From: Ehretia macrophylla
Lineage: Eukaryota; Streptophyta; Magnoliopsida; Boraginales; Ehretiaceae
Assembly (NCBI GenBank): GCA_037974665.1
Contig: CM075767.1
Coordinates: 1,242,501 to 1,306,500, forward strand
Direction of reading: 5' to 3'
DNA: 64,000 nt
Shown: in pieces, positions 1-10,353 of the stretch
How positions within the stretch are numbered: position 1 is the first letter of the stretch
Layout of the letters: each line of letters begins with the position of its first letter
Notes under the pieces: model-generated
The model's database searches: none
What the model was told of the DNA's origin: nothing
The model's input: only the letters and a program-made list of their open reading frames with translations
Translations under genes and position numbers: made by a program

Positions 1-1042
1 GCTAACACGTAATTATCAAGTATTTAGAAATCGACGGCAATCGATTTCGAGCAACGCAACTCAATTAAATCAACTTTGAACATTTTAATCAAAATTAAAT
101 ACCCGAAAAATAAAAATTATGCTATATCCGACAGAAACTCGTAGTATTAGTATATAATGATCCCTAGCATGCAAGGAGCAATAATCTAACATCAGATTAC
201 AATTCTAACGGTTCAATCTTCATTTATACGCAAAAACACAAAAATGACATTTTGAGATCTAGAATTTTTCTCTCACCTTAGATGCGATATAAGCCTAGGA
301 ATGCGTGCTATGCGTGCCCAACAAGCAGAATCCAAGTCGGTGCGAAGTTTCACGGACAAAAACTAGGTTTTTCTTTGAAAAATTGGATTGAAAGCTTGAG
401 TTTTTCTCTTCTCTTCTCTCCCTCTTTTCTCTCGGCAATGTGTGTGTGTGTGATGGTGTTTTTGTGTTGTGTGAGTGTGTGTTGAGGACATTAGCTTAAA
501 TGGTCAATTAATTAATTAAAGTCAAAGTTATTTTAATAGGTATTTTTGTGTTTTTAATGACTTTAATTGCATTTTAGTGCTCACCAAGTTAAAAATAATT
601 ATGCAACCCCCAAAATATCACAAGTGGATTATTTTTAGGTGACAAGAAGTTTTACATTCAAAGAATTCCACCCGAGTCGGCTTAAAACTCGATTTTCGCA
701 AAAGTCGGTGTAAAAACCCTAATAAATTCTTAAGCCGATTTTAAAACCGTTTTCATCAAACACAGGTCTATTAAAGTCCGTGGACTAGGTCTAGAAGGGT
801 TAAAAAGACCAGTTTCAAAATTATAGCGGACGTGTTTCGAAAACACTATTCACTAAAAATCGACGATAAAATTTCTGACTCCGTTTTTGATGAAAATTTC
901 ATGAATGCACATTTAGCACGTATTAGAAGTATTGAAATCAAAATTATAACTTTCTAGGTCCTATAGCACATAAACAGATCATATGCACGCAAAACGAGGT
1001 AAAACACGTAAAACGAGATAAGCAAGAAAGTGGGGTTTCACA
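1..1042 (-). mobile_element. Family-A LTR fragment A4 (left part outside the window)
   Basis: Reverse complement of the first ~1 kb of the A1 LTR. It ends at 1042 with the reverse complement of the LTR start TGTGAAACCCCAC. Closest to the A2 LTRs (compare 47838-48881). The rest of this LTR or element lies left of the window. It interrupts a family-B LTR (1043-1397). The 67-codon open frame at 282-485 is antisense to the LTR and not credible as a gene. Confidence 0.85.
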
Positions 1043-1397
1043 CATGTTGGGTGCTTAAATGGTCTATTAAAATGAGCTTAGTTAGCTTTAAAACAAGTCC
1101 ATTGCACATAAATTAAGTTAGCAAACTAAAACATTATGTTTCATACGTAACACTATTCACTAGTTCACTAAACTATTTTCTAAACGAAGGTTCCTATCGC
1201 TCCTAGCTCAAATGCATATTTTTTCCATTCCTAAAACAATTAATATGATTTAAGAAAAATGCTAATTCATGGTAATTTTGTAGTTGAAAAATAGAATGAA
1301 TAGTAACTAAAGAAGACAACAAGCAAAGCACAGAAGAAACGCGCAATTAGTGGATGCAATAGTGAATGAATGTATGGCAAAAATCTCGGGTGTCACA
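1043..1397 (-). mobile_element. Family-B LTR 5'-terminal fragment (B3)
   Basis: Reverse complement of the first ~355 bp of a family-B LTR, ending in TGTCACA at 1391-1397, the reverse complement of a TGTGACACCC start. It matches 36900-37251 and 41360-41693 in B1 LTRs, and 2217-2575 in the solo LTR. The A4 fragment abuts it at 1042, so A4 apparently inserted into this LTR. Confidence 0.75.
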
Positions 1398-1454
1398 GCC
1401 ATAGGGTTCAAAAACACATGACCAACATTTGATAATCAATGGACATATCAACAT

Positions 1455-1467
1455 GGCTCTGATACCA
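1455..1467 (-). other. Primer-binding-site-like sequence (initiator tRNA-Met)
   Basis: GGCTCTGATACCA is the reverse complement of TGGTATCAGAGCC, a 13-base match to the 3' end of plant initiator tRNA-Met. A minus-strand LTR element would have its 5' LTR to the right of this site, but no clear LTR end adjoins it. Confidence 0.5.
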
Positions 1468-1610
1468 CTAGGATAGTCATCAACCTCTACATGCAAATGC
1501 CACATGCAAGTATCTAGTCATTAAATTGTAATTTCACCTTTTGACAACTAAGACGATGACGTGGCGTTTCACAAATTACATCATCATTACACATATACAT
1601 ATATAAACAC

Positions 1611-1612
<2 letters not shown>

Positions 1613-1681
<69 letters not shown>
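1613..1681. repeat. (TA)n microsatellite, about 34 units
   Basis: Uninterrupted alternating TA over roughly 69 bp. Length is likely polymorphic. Confidence 0.97.
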
Positions 1682-1686
<5 letters not shown>

Positions 1687-2216
1687 TTTGCCAATTCTAA
1701 TCTCTATTAGAATAAACATATTGAAACAACTTTTCATAATCGCGTACCGATGAGGGACCTGATAAACCTCCTTATCTATTTCGGAAATGTCACCGTCATT
1801 TACCGAAATACCCTCATGCTCATGAGTCACGCACTAGCAACGAACGTATCATGAGAATGTATACGATAATAAAGACAACGTCTTTCATAAATATATTTAA
1901 CCGTTAACAATTAGCGTGCAGTCCGATCCTTCTGTTATAAGTGCCCCGATCGGGAAAGGACCATGAAATGGTTTAGCCTACATCCGATACTATGTATAAA
2001 TCTAAATCGGTGAAACGAGAGATGACTACCTTGGAAAAACTCATTTCCATCACTTCATACTCGCCTTGGGCAAAGACTTGCTTATTTATCAACCGATCTC
2101 AAATATCATAGGACATCGCCTCTCGTCGGAGGTTAACAGATCCTATCTTGATAATTACCTGTCGGATCATACCACAAGACTAAAACGCAAAAGGCCGTAA
2201 CCTACTTTAGAAAATG

Positions 2217-4748
2217 TGTGACGCCCGAGATTCTACCGTACACATTTTTAACTGTTACATCCATTATTTGCGCATTTTCACTGTGCAATACGTGTTACTT
2301 TCTGTAGTTACTATTCATTCCGTTTTTCAACTGCATAATTACCATGAATTAGCATTTTTATTAAATCATATTAATTGTTATAAGAGTGAGAAAAATGTGC
2401 AATTGAGCTAGAAACGATAGGAGTACTCGTTTGGAAAATGCTTTTAGCAAACTATGAATAGCGTTACGTAACATAACTTAGTGAATTAATTAGCTAGCAT
2501 ACATTTTACTACCTAGGCTCGTTCTAAGCTAGCCAAACTCATTTTAGAAGTCAACATATGCACCCAACATAAGCCCCAACTTATTATAAACTCTCACAAC
2601 TCAACTTAGCTCATAACATAGCAAAGAAAAAAAAATAAAAGCTGAAAAATAGGCAAGAAACCCGACAGCAAGAAAGGAGAGGAAGGAGGAGATTTTTGCC
2701 ATCAAATCTTCAATTCAAGCCAAGCCAAGCTAGGAGCACATAGTTTAGGGTGTTTGCAAGTCTCCCAAGATCTCTTACGCGCATTGGTGAGGGTTTTCAT
2801 GACTTTTTATGCATATCTAAAATGTTACATTTTTCTTGATTTGTTGAAAATGTTATCAAATGTTATTGCAAAGCTTATCTATGCTATTATACCTTGTATA
2901 TAAGTGATAGAGAACACATTTGAGCCATTAGTTCGCATTTTAAACGGTTGGAATCGTCATTTGAATTTATGAGGTGAATAGTGACGGGATTTCTAGGGTT
3001 TTATGTAATTGTGCGTATTAGATTGATTCAATGCTTCTAATAGATGCCTTAGGTATTAATGAAGGTAGTCTAATAGCCCCGTGCACTCACATTGCTCGAA
3101 ACTTGAATAAAATGCGAAATAGCCGACTTTATAAAAGGGGTTTCGGGGTTAATGCTAATCCGGGTAGATTCGGGCTTCACATTTGGTATTCTTAGGCTAC
3201 CTAGGTGCTATAGAAGCTTTGATAACCCTTGTTTGAAGCCCGATTGAGGTATGTGTAGTTCAAAGCTATAAGAGGGAAATTAGGGCTTTTGGGGTAATTA
3301 CAGGCAATTGAATGTGTTTGAGGGTTGTAGGAGTACCTTAAGGGTTAGTTAGAATTTTGGTATTGCTTCCTCTTGAATTTGAACCATTAACATGAGTTTG
3401 GAAGGAAAACGGATTGAATAACAAAGGGGTTTAGGTGCAAATTCAACTGTTCCATGCTTCTAAGACCTTGGCTTGATTCTTTGAGTGTTTAAATGTGGTT
3501 TCAAGTTGTTTTAGAGCTTTTGGTATAATTCCATGTGTAACTTGATTATGCTCCTTTGTAAATGGCTTAAATGCTTGTATAAACTGCTTCTATTCTAACT
3601 ATTCCGAGGTCAACCTACTTTGTTGATCCTTCTACGTGTTATAGCTTAGGTTTTTGATATTATATTGCCATTGTTAAGTGCATTGCATAGTGGTTGTGCA
3701 ACCATAGTGTTAGGGGCGGTTGTGTTGAATATCGGTTGGGCAGCAGAGGGCTTGCCAGTGGATATTCAAATTCCGTACCCTATTCCCTCACTCGCCTGGT
3801 CTGGAGATTGCCAAGGGGTGTTAGGTCATAGGATTATTGGGGTACATCCGGAGTACACCCACTGGAGTGATTGGGGTTATGCCGACACATTGATCGTGCT
3901 TCGTGGATCGTGGATCGTGGTCAAAGATAAGAGAATCATGGAGTGTTGGGCTTAAGTGTATCGTATCCTTTGATATGTGTGGTTATTTACTGTTCTAAAT
4001 GTACTTTACTTGCCTTTCTTGTTAACTGTTATATTTGTTGCATTGTACGTCCCGATTGGCCTTTATCCCTCACTGGGCAACAGTGGTTGCTCATACCTCG
4101 CTAACATGTTTCAAGAGACCCTGGGGTTGAACCCCAACTTGTTTTTGTTGAAGGTGAAGAGCTAGAGGTACAAGCGGATCAGTTACCTTAGTTGCAGTGT
4201 CTAATTGCGTGAGGTGGATTTATGGTTCTTGCTATTATGTGGAGATCTTGTTTGCTTTACCTTATTTTCTATTTTGTAGCCTAAGTGGTTATGTACATGT
4301 TTGAGTGATTGTAAGCTAAATGCTAGTTGATTGTAGTAGGAGATATGAACTATGGCATGTAATAACTTATATTTATGCTCTTAGCTTCTTTGCATGCTTG
4401 GGAGTGAATGACTGGTTGTTTTCAATTTCTAAGAATGTTTAAAAGCTATCATAGAGTGGCATGATAAGAGGTTTTGTAAAGAAGTTAAGTTATGAATGCA
4501 TGCTTGTGTGTATCTAAACTGTTTGTATGTCTTAAGGCTCGGATGACCTTAAAGTTGGGATCTTTATTTTGGAAATGGCTTTATTGTTGTTCTATAGCTT
4601 ATTGAATGTTTACAGGTTTTCAGAATGTCCACGGTACAGGGGAGACTCTGTCCGTTTTTTCCTAAAATTTTGAGACTGGGTTTGGCATTGGGTTAAGAAT
4701 AGCATGGTTATTAAAGCCTACGGTCTCGTGAGGGATCGGGGCGTTACA
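2217..4748 (+). mobile_element. Solo family-B LTR (B2)
   Basis: Starts TGTGACGCCC and ends GGGGCGTTACA, with no PBS after it and no second LTR, so it is a solo LTR left by LTR-LTR recombination. Flanks are AAATG and AAACA, which fit one original AAACG TSD after separate CpG deamination on each strand. It is 2532 bp against ~3290 bp for the LTRs of B1, so it carries internal deletions. It retains the CCTACTTTGT box (3614-3623), a GC-rich block (3680-3870) and the LTR hairpin (4075-4092). The 96-codon open frame at 3665-3955 lies in the GC-rich block and has no recognisable product. Confidence 0.8.
4075..4092 (+). promoter_or_regulatory. LTR hairpin, family-B solo LTR
   Basis: Stem GCAAC/GTTGC preceded by CACTGG and followed by TCATACCTC. 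In B1 the same stem is GCAAT/ATTGC, so one base pair has changed on both sides. Confidence 0.5.
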
Positions 4749-5290
4749 AAACAAGCATTGTCCATACGCAGTATTTAGCCCCTGATATAACTGGCAGCCG
4801 TAATCTCTCAAGTCTAAGGATTAATTTGCACAATTCTTAACTAAATAATAAACTATTAACCTGAAATCATGTAGTTCACTATTTATTGTCACATTCAATG
4901 ATCCGTACACAGACGATCACTCATATGTTTATTAGTCCATATCACCATGTTATTCTGGCATTTCGCACGCTATCCTTTATCATTAACATCACTATGTTAA
5001 TCAAAGGTAATAACACATGATAACCCGTACTCCATTATTCTAGTCCCGGTTGAATAATCTGAAGGGCTATGAATCGTTTCTTAATGCTTATCATATCAAA
5101 AAGAAAGTATGAAATATCATAAACCCTTTTAGAACATTTCTCTTATCGGATAGGCATTAGGGACATATTCATATCGAAGTGGAGAATACGAACATCCTAC
5201 AAATAACATTGTGTATAAAACACAAAAGCATATTCTTATTAAACCCTAATAAGGTCATCTCAAACTTTAGCATTATGGCATATCCCCAAT
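4749..5290. other. Unclassified stretch between solo B LTR and family-D LTR
   Basis: Continuation of 1398-2216 across the solo LTR. AT-rich; no coding region, PBS or terminal repeat seen. Homology to the family-D LTR begins abruptly near 5290. Confidence 0.4.
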
Positions 5291-6618
5291 AAATGAAGGC
5301 TATAACGCCTGGATGTTTGACACCTTTGCGCAACATTTTCGAAAGGCCATATCTTAGTCAATTCAACTCCGAATTGAGTTCTGTTTGATTCTAGAACTAT
5401 CTACTTTTGATAAGCTTCAATTCTAAGCCAAAATCAGATTAATTGGAGTTTAGGAGGGTAGGTACATTACTTGATTAGATAGGCTAATGTAGAAGCATTG
5501 AAATGGCTCCATAGTTCCTCTTGTGTTTGCATTTTCTTGTCGTGTTACATAATCTATTAATATATTCTCGCTATTTTATGGTACTTGGAAATTCTTGAGC
5601 CTTTAAAATTGCTATATATGTATGATTATCATATGCTTGCTTGACATGCCATTGACTAATCATTTATTACCGCAAGAGGTTTACATACTTACTTGCCTTA
5701 TCTTTTATATTACTATTGTGACGGAAGCAACCTACTTCATTGCTATCCTAGTTGTGACGGAAGCATTCTATGTTGTTACTATCCTAGTCCCTCTCTCTCG
5801 CTCAGTGCCTTTCCTTGGAGAGTTAAGGATTTACTATATATATATATTTATCAAGGTTGCAACCTTATAAAGGCCTTGGTGTGATCAATGGCCCCGGGCA
5901 GCATCGTGCTTGTCAGTTATACCCACGACCACCATGGACCTATTTGTTATCTTTGAGGGGAGCTATCCGGAACCCTCAGTTCTTGATGGAGTTAGTGTCG
6001 GGTTTTCTTTGAGGACTTGATCCTCAGTTGTCAATGGAGTTTGGTGTGGAGTTTTCTTTGAAGATGTGATCCTCGGTTGTGGTGTCAGGTTATTATACAA
6101 GATTCGAGGCTGAGCTATATGCAGGATTAGCTCACCCCTCTTTTAACAATTTCTGGTGAGGTTTAGTCGAGCAAGCTCCCACGTGGTTGCAAGCTTTGTT
6201 GACTTGATGAGTTAGATTCTTGCTTAACGTGATCTACATACTTGTTTGAGAAGATGTACTCCTATTGTATTTAGTATGATTTTGTAAATTGAACTATTTC
6301 ATTTGTTGTATATTCTTTTGGTTCACTAGATACCTAGCTAGGTTGATCTTTACTTCTTTGAGACAATAATTAGGATGATGAACAGGTGGTTCTTGGTTTG
6401 GTCGTTATGTAACATGGTGATGTAATCCTTTAAGGCCAATGTTTGGGAGAATTTTGGAATTCTTTTCAATCTTTTTATGGTATTTATATTGGAGGTACAA
6501 GTTATTAAATTAATAACTACAAGTTTCAAAGCTATCAAGTTGTTGATCTCATGGATAAGAATTACGAACGTCATGTTTCGGCCTTAGTCTAGCGATAGGT
6601 CAGGGGCGGGGCGTGACA
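5290..6618 (+). mobile_element. Family-D 5' LTR, 5'-truncated
   Basis: Matches the right part of the family-D 3' LTR (about 25285-26870) and ends GGGGCGTGACA at 6618, followed by a PBS. Roughly the first 0.95 kb is missing, replaced by unrelated sequence at ~5290. A further ~250 bp is missing near 6112 relative to the 3' LTR. It keeps the hairpin GAGCTA...TAGCTC (6112-6133). No open frame here is credible. Confidence 0.75.
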
Positions 6619-7672
6619 CCTAAAAGTGGTATAAGAGCTTAGCTAGTTAGCTAGGCGCAAGCTGGGTATAGAATGCCTGGTCTGCGGGTAGTAAACTTAG
6701 GATGGGAACATGCTTGGGTGTCTATATATGCTTATGTGAACTTATGTGTCTGATATGCTTAGGTGAACTTAATCTGGTGTGCCTATCATGCCATAATTAT
6801 TTCTTGCTTATATGGGATCTATTGTAGGATATAATTATAATATTGGCATGTGTGAGTTAACCCGTACTAATCTTTTAAGGTCATAATTGGCTAGGACATT
6901 AGGCAATGATCCATAGGACTAGGTAAATGTGATGGTTAAGTTTTGCATAGAGGTTGAGTGTGAGTTCAATGTTGGATGTTGGGTAGACCATACAAGTTGA
7001 TTTCTTTTGAACTCAGTTGATTTATTGGCTTGAGCAATATTGAAGATGAATTATACATGTACATATGTGCATTTAAATAGTTTGACTTCGTAGAAGTAGA
7101 TGGTGATATTGGGCCCAACTAAAGGAACAAATAAAGTGGCGTTCTTATGTGACGTATGAAGTAGATAATTTGATAAGCCAAGTTACTTATTTTGGTTAAT
7201 GGAAAAGATTACGAGGATGGCTTTGGCAATATGTAGATTGTATGTCACGATCTTAGAATACTTATAATAACTATTAATGTTGATATACATTTGGAGTTAT
7301 TCTATCTTTAATGGTCACTTATGAATGTACCTATGGGTTATAAGGTCTAGATTAGACTAAGATATTTTAGACATTGTGGGTCCTTAGGATTTAATGAAAT
7401 GCTGGTACGGCCAAGTTCTTACTCGCTTGTAGTTAGGTGTTGATTGCACTAAACAGATGTATGAACCCTAGAATTCATATTTATGAATCTTGGTGACTAC
7501 TAATCTACTTGAGGCATTAGTCAAGGGAAGTTGGGTAAGAATGTATTCGTTCTATAACTATTTAGAGAGTTTTGAGTGTTGGTAAACGAAAGATTTATGT
7601 AGTATGTGTGGTTAAGATATGTGGTATATGTTAAGTGATTAGTCTTAGTTCTGATATGATTAAGACTTGAGC
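6619..7672 (+). mobile_element. Family-D interior, left part
   Basis: PBS, then a leader rich in TATGTG/TTATGTGA words (about 6690-6860), then AT-rich non-coding sequence. Interrupted at 7672 by A1 and resumed at 17460. No gag start is visible. Confidence 0.65.
6627..6638 (+). other. Family-D primer-binding site, one mismatch
   Basis: TGGTATAAGAGC differs from the initiator-Met PBS TGGTATCAGAGC at one base and lies 8 bp after the LTR end. Confidence 0.7.
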
Positions 7673-9504
7673 TGTGAAACCCCACTTTTCTGCTTATCTT
7701 GTTTTACATGCTATACCTCATTTTGTGTGCATATGACCTGTTTATGTGCTATAGGACCTAGAAAGTTATAATTTTGATGTCAATACTCCTAATTCGTGTT
7801 AAATGTGCATTCATAAAATTTTCATAAAAAACGGGATCAAAAATTTTATCGTCGATTTTTAGTGAATAGTGTTTTCAAAACACGTCTGCTAAAATTTTGA
7901 AACTGGTCTTTTTAACCCTTCTAGACCTAGTCCACGGACTTTAATAGACCTCTGTTTGATGAAAACGGTTTTAAAATCGGCTTAAGAATTTATTAGGATT
8001 TTTACACCGACTTTTGCAAAAACTGAGTTTTAAGCCGACTCGGGTGGAATTCTTTGAATGTAAAACTTCTTGTCACCTAAAAATAATCCACTTGAGATAT
8101 CTTGGGGGTTGCATAAATATTTTTAACGTTGGTGAGCAATAAAATGAGTTTAAAGTCAATAAAACATTAAAAAAATAGTTTTCTCAACTTAAACTATTTA
8201 AAATACTAAATATATTTGCTCACACTAGTTACACACACTAAGCAAAGCACAAAACACACTCCACACACACATAAAGGGCCGAGAGGTTGAGGGAGAAAAA
8301 GCCAAAGAGAATTTCAAGGTTTTTCAATCAAATTTTCAAAGAAAAACTTGGTTTTTGTCCGTAAAACTTCGCACCGATTTGGATTCTGCTTGTTGGGCAT
8401 TCACTTCATGCATCCCTAGGCTTTTATCGCATCAAAGGTGAGAGAAAAAATCTAGATCTCAAAACTTGTCTTTTGCATTTTTGCGTATAAATGAAGATTG
8501 AACCGTTAGAATTGTAATCTGATGTTAGATTATTGCTCCTTGCATGCTAGGTATCTTTTAATGGTAATTCTACGTGTTTCTGTCGGATGTAGCATAATTT
8601 TTATTTTTTGGGTATTAAATTTTGATTAAATTGTTCAATGTTGAATTAATTGAGTTGTGATGATCGAATTCGATTGCCGTCAATTTCTAAATACTTGATA
8701 ATTACGTGTTAGCGCTGTTGTAATGCCGAATTTTCGATTACATGGTTCGTGTGAAAATCCAGAAAATTCAGCCAAGACATCCTAGGGTTTTAGGGTTATC
8801 GGGCATGTTTTGGAGGTGTTATGGTGGATTTTCGAGAGGGCTAATGTAGTAGGTTGAATGGGTGAGTTATAGAAACTGATTTGGCAATGTTTGGGTTAGT
8901 AGATTGTAAATTATGAATTTTTGAAGTTTAGGTTGTCATTCTTTAATTTCTTGAACGATGCCTTTAGATGATTAGGTGGTGTTTGAGTGTTGAATGGTGA
9001 GTTGTTGATGAGTAATTTAGAGTTTAATTGTGTATATAATGCATGTCCGGTTAGATGGCCTACTTTGTCATCTAACTAAGTTATTGTTGTTTAAATGATA
9101 ATTGATGCTATCAATGATGATTAAATGATGATTGATTGATGATTGATTGATGATTGATGATGATTATGGAGTCTTGGTATGTGTGTGCCCCCACTCGGGC
9201 AGCGTTGGGCTGTCGGGTTGATAACGGCATGACTGCCAGAGGCTACCCCCAGCTCATATGACAGAGGTGTCATGGAAGGAGGGGCTAGTGAGGTACCTCG
9301 GGTGCGTGAGTAATGGGGAGTTATAAGAAGAACGGTTGAGATCGTGATGGCGTTTGGAGCTACACCAAATAGAGTATCCTTTATTGAATGGTTATATAGT
9401 TATGTGATGATAGTATTATTTATGTTATTGTGTGTTTACTGACTCATAGGATTATTCCAAGGAGTTTAGTAGACCTTCCTCGAGATCTATCGGATCCTCA
9501 CTGG

Positions 9505-9520
9505 GCTTATTTATATAAGC
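9505..9520 (+). promoter_or_regulatory. LTR hairpin with possible TATA box, A1 5' LTR
   Basis: Stem GCTTA...TAAGC enclosing TATATA, preceded by CCTCACTGG and followed by TCACTCTC. Repeated in the A1 3' LTR (16899-16914) and A2 LTRs (46960-46979, 52238-52257, minus). Confidence 0.5.
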
Positions 9521-9546
9521 TCACTCTCTATTATTGCATGCTTACA

Positions 9547-9639
9547 GGTGTTGCAGAGCCGGATTACGGGTACGTGCCTCCTGAGGAGGAAAATGTGCCT
9601 TACGTGGATGAGTCATATGTCCCAGAGTCTTATCCGTGA
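9547..9639 (+). CDS. Conserved ~30-codon reading frame inside A1 5' LTR
   Basis: Directly after TTACAG the frame reads an acidic Tyr/Pro-rich peptide with the core DYGYVP...EN...YVDESYVPES and stops at TGA (9637-9639). The same peptide and stop occur at 16942-17034, 46834-46935 (minus), 52112-52213 (minus) and 42515-42607 (minus), with most differences at synonymous third positions. The open frame extends upstream to an ATG at 9430, but that extension is broken in A2 (a stop) and A3 (a frameshift), so only the part after the CAG looks constrained. It resembles a terminal exon behind a splice acceptor. No known family recognised. It could also be a captured host exon or chance. Confidence 0.45.
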   Translation, partial: GVAEPDYGYVPPEEENVPYVDESYVPESYP

Positions 9640-10065
9640 TTTTGTGCTGTTATTTATCATGTATATTAGTTTAGTAGCCTTTTCTATGCTTTATAATTCT
9701 TGTTGTATAGGATGCTGAAAAAAATATGAATTAGTTGTTACTATTCTAGTAGCTTCTTTTGTCTATGGTTAAGTTGTTAGAGGGGTCTCAACTTATTTTT
9801 GAAATGTATGATAAGGTTGAGGTATTGTATGTTATGTTGGAACGGAGGCAGATAACGAGGACTGATTATTGTATATTACGATTATGTTGTGTGTTGTTAT
9901 GCTGTTAAGGAGTTGTTGTTTGTATGGTTATGGAATTGGATGTTTAATGTTATTAATGAGGCTGGTTTAGAACCTCGGTATTCTATTTACTGTCGTTATA
10001 CTGCCGAAATCCCGTTGCGTCCTGACTGATTGTAAGTGGGGTCGAGTTGGGGCGTGACATTTAAG

Positions 10066-10077
10066 TGGTATCAGAGC
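10066..10077 (+). other. A1 primer-binding site (initiator tRNA-Met)
   Basis: Perfect TGGTATCAGAGC, six bases after the 5' LTR end at 10059. Confidence 0.95.
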
Positions 10078-10353
10078 GCATGTTAGTTGTTAGCCGGGGT
10101 ATTCTCGGAATGTGGGTAATGGTCTTAGCATGAAATATATATGAAAAGAAAGAAAAGTGAATTATGTACTGATATGACTAAATGATTAAGTGATTATGTG
10201 ATTTAAGTGCTTATGTGATTATGTGATCAATTTGCTTATATGATTGAAGCTTATGTGATCTATGTGCTTTATATGAGTTTATTGTTTATGTGTTAAAAGT
10301 TGTATATAACCTGTTTACGTGCTATAACATGTGCTAACTCTTTGATTAGTACG
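10078..10353 (+). promoter_or_regulatory. A1 leader: post-PBS module and TTATGTGA-rich tract
   Basis: About 50 bp after the PBS contain AGCCGGGGTATTCTCGG and GTGGGTAA, which recur in A2 almost unchanged and in variant form in B1, C1 and D. Then 10140-10300 is a run of degenerate units such as TTATGTGATT and AAGTGCTTATG. Being before gag, this region is a candidate for packaging or dimerisation signals (inference). Confidence 0.5.

Larger units (their letters stand above)
1398..2216. other. Unclassified repeat-derived stretch
   Basis: No coding region seen. It holds an antisense initiator-Met PBS-like site (1455-1467) and a long TA microsatellite. It continues at 4749 after the solo B LTR is removed. 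The PBS suggests that sequence to the right is a decayed minus-strand LTR, but I see no TG...CA terminus to confirm this. Confidence 0.4.
7673..10059 (+). repeat. A1 5' LTR (2387 bp)
   Basis: Starts TGTGAAACCCCAC and ends GGGGCGTGACA. Landmarks: CCTACTTTGT box 9059-9068; GC-rich block ~9185-9310; hairpin around a TATATAA (9505-9520); splice-acceptor-like CTTACAG (9541-9547); conserved short reading frame 9547-9639; then ~420 bp to the LTR end. The TATATAA at 9513-9519 is a plausible TATA box, which would make the last ~0.5 kb R-U5, but no transcript evidence is available. Confidence 0.95.

Noticed and set aside
282-485. 67-codon open frame near the window start
   Set aside because: Antisense within a family-A LTR fragment; its C-rich tail comes from a TG repeat.
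3665-3955. 96-codon open frame in the solo B LTR
   Set aside because: Lies in the GC-rich LTR block; not preserved in the B1 LTRs.
10066-10077. tRNA gene at the tRNA-Met-like sequence
   Set aside because: Only a 12-base primer-binding site; no cloverleaf. The same holds at 1455, 21962, 28016, 38395 and 51673.
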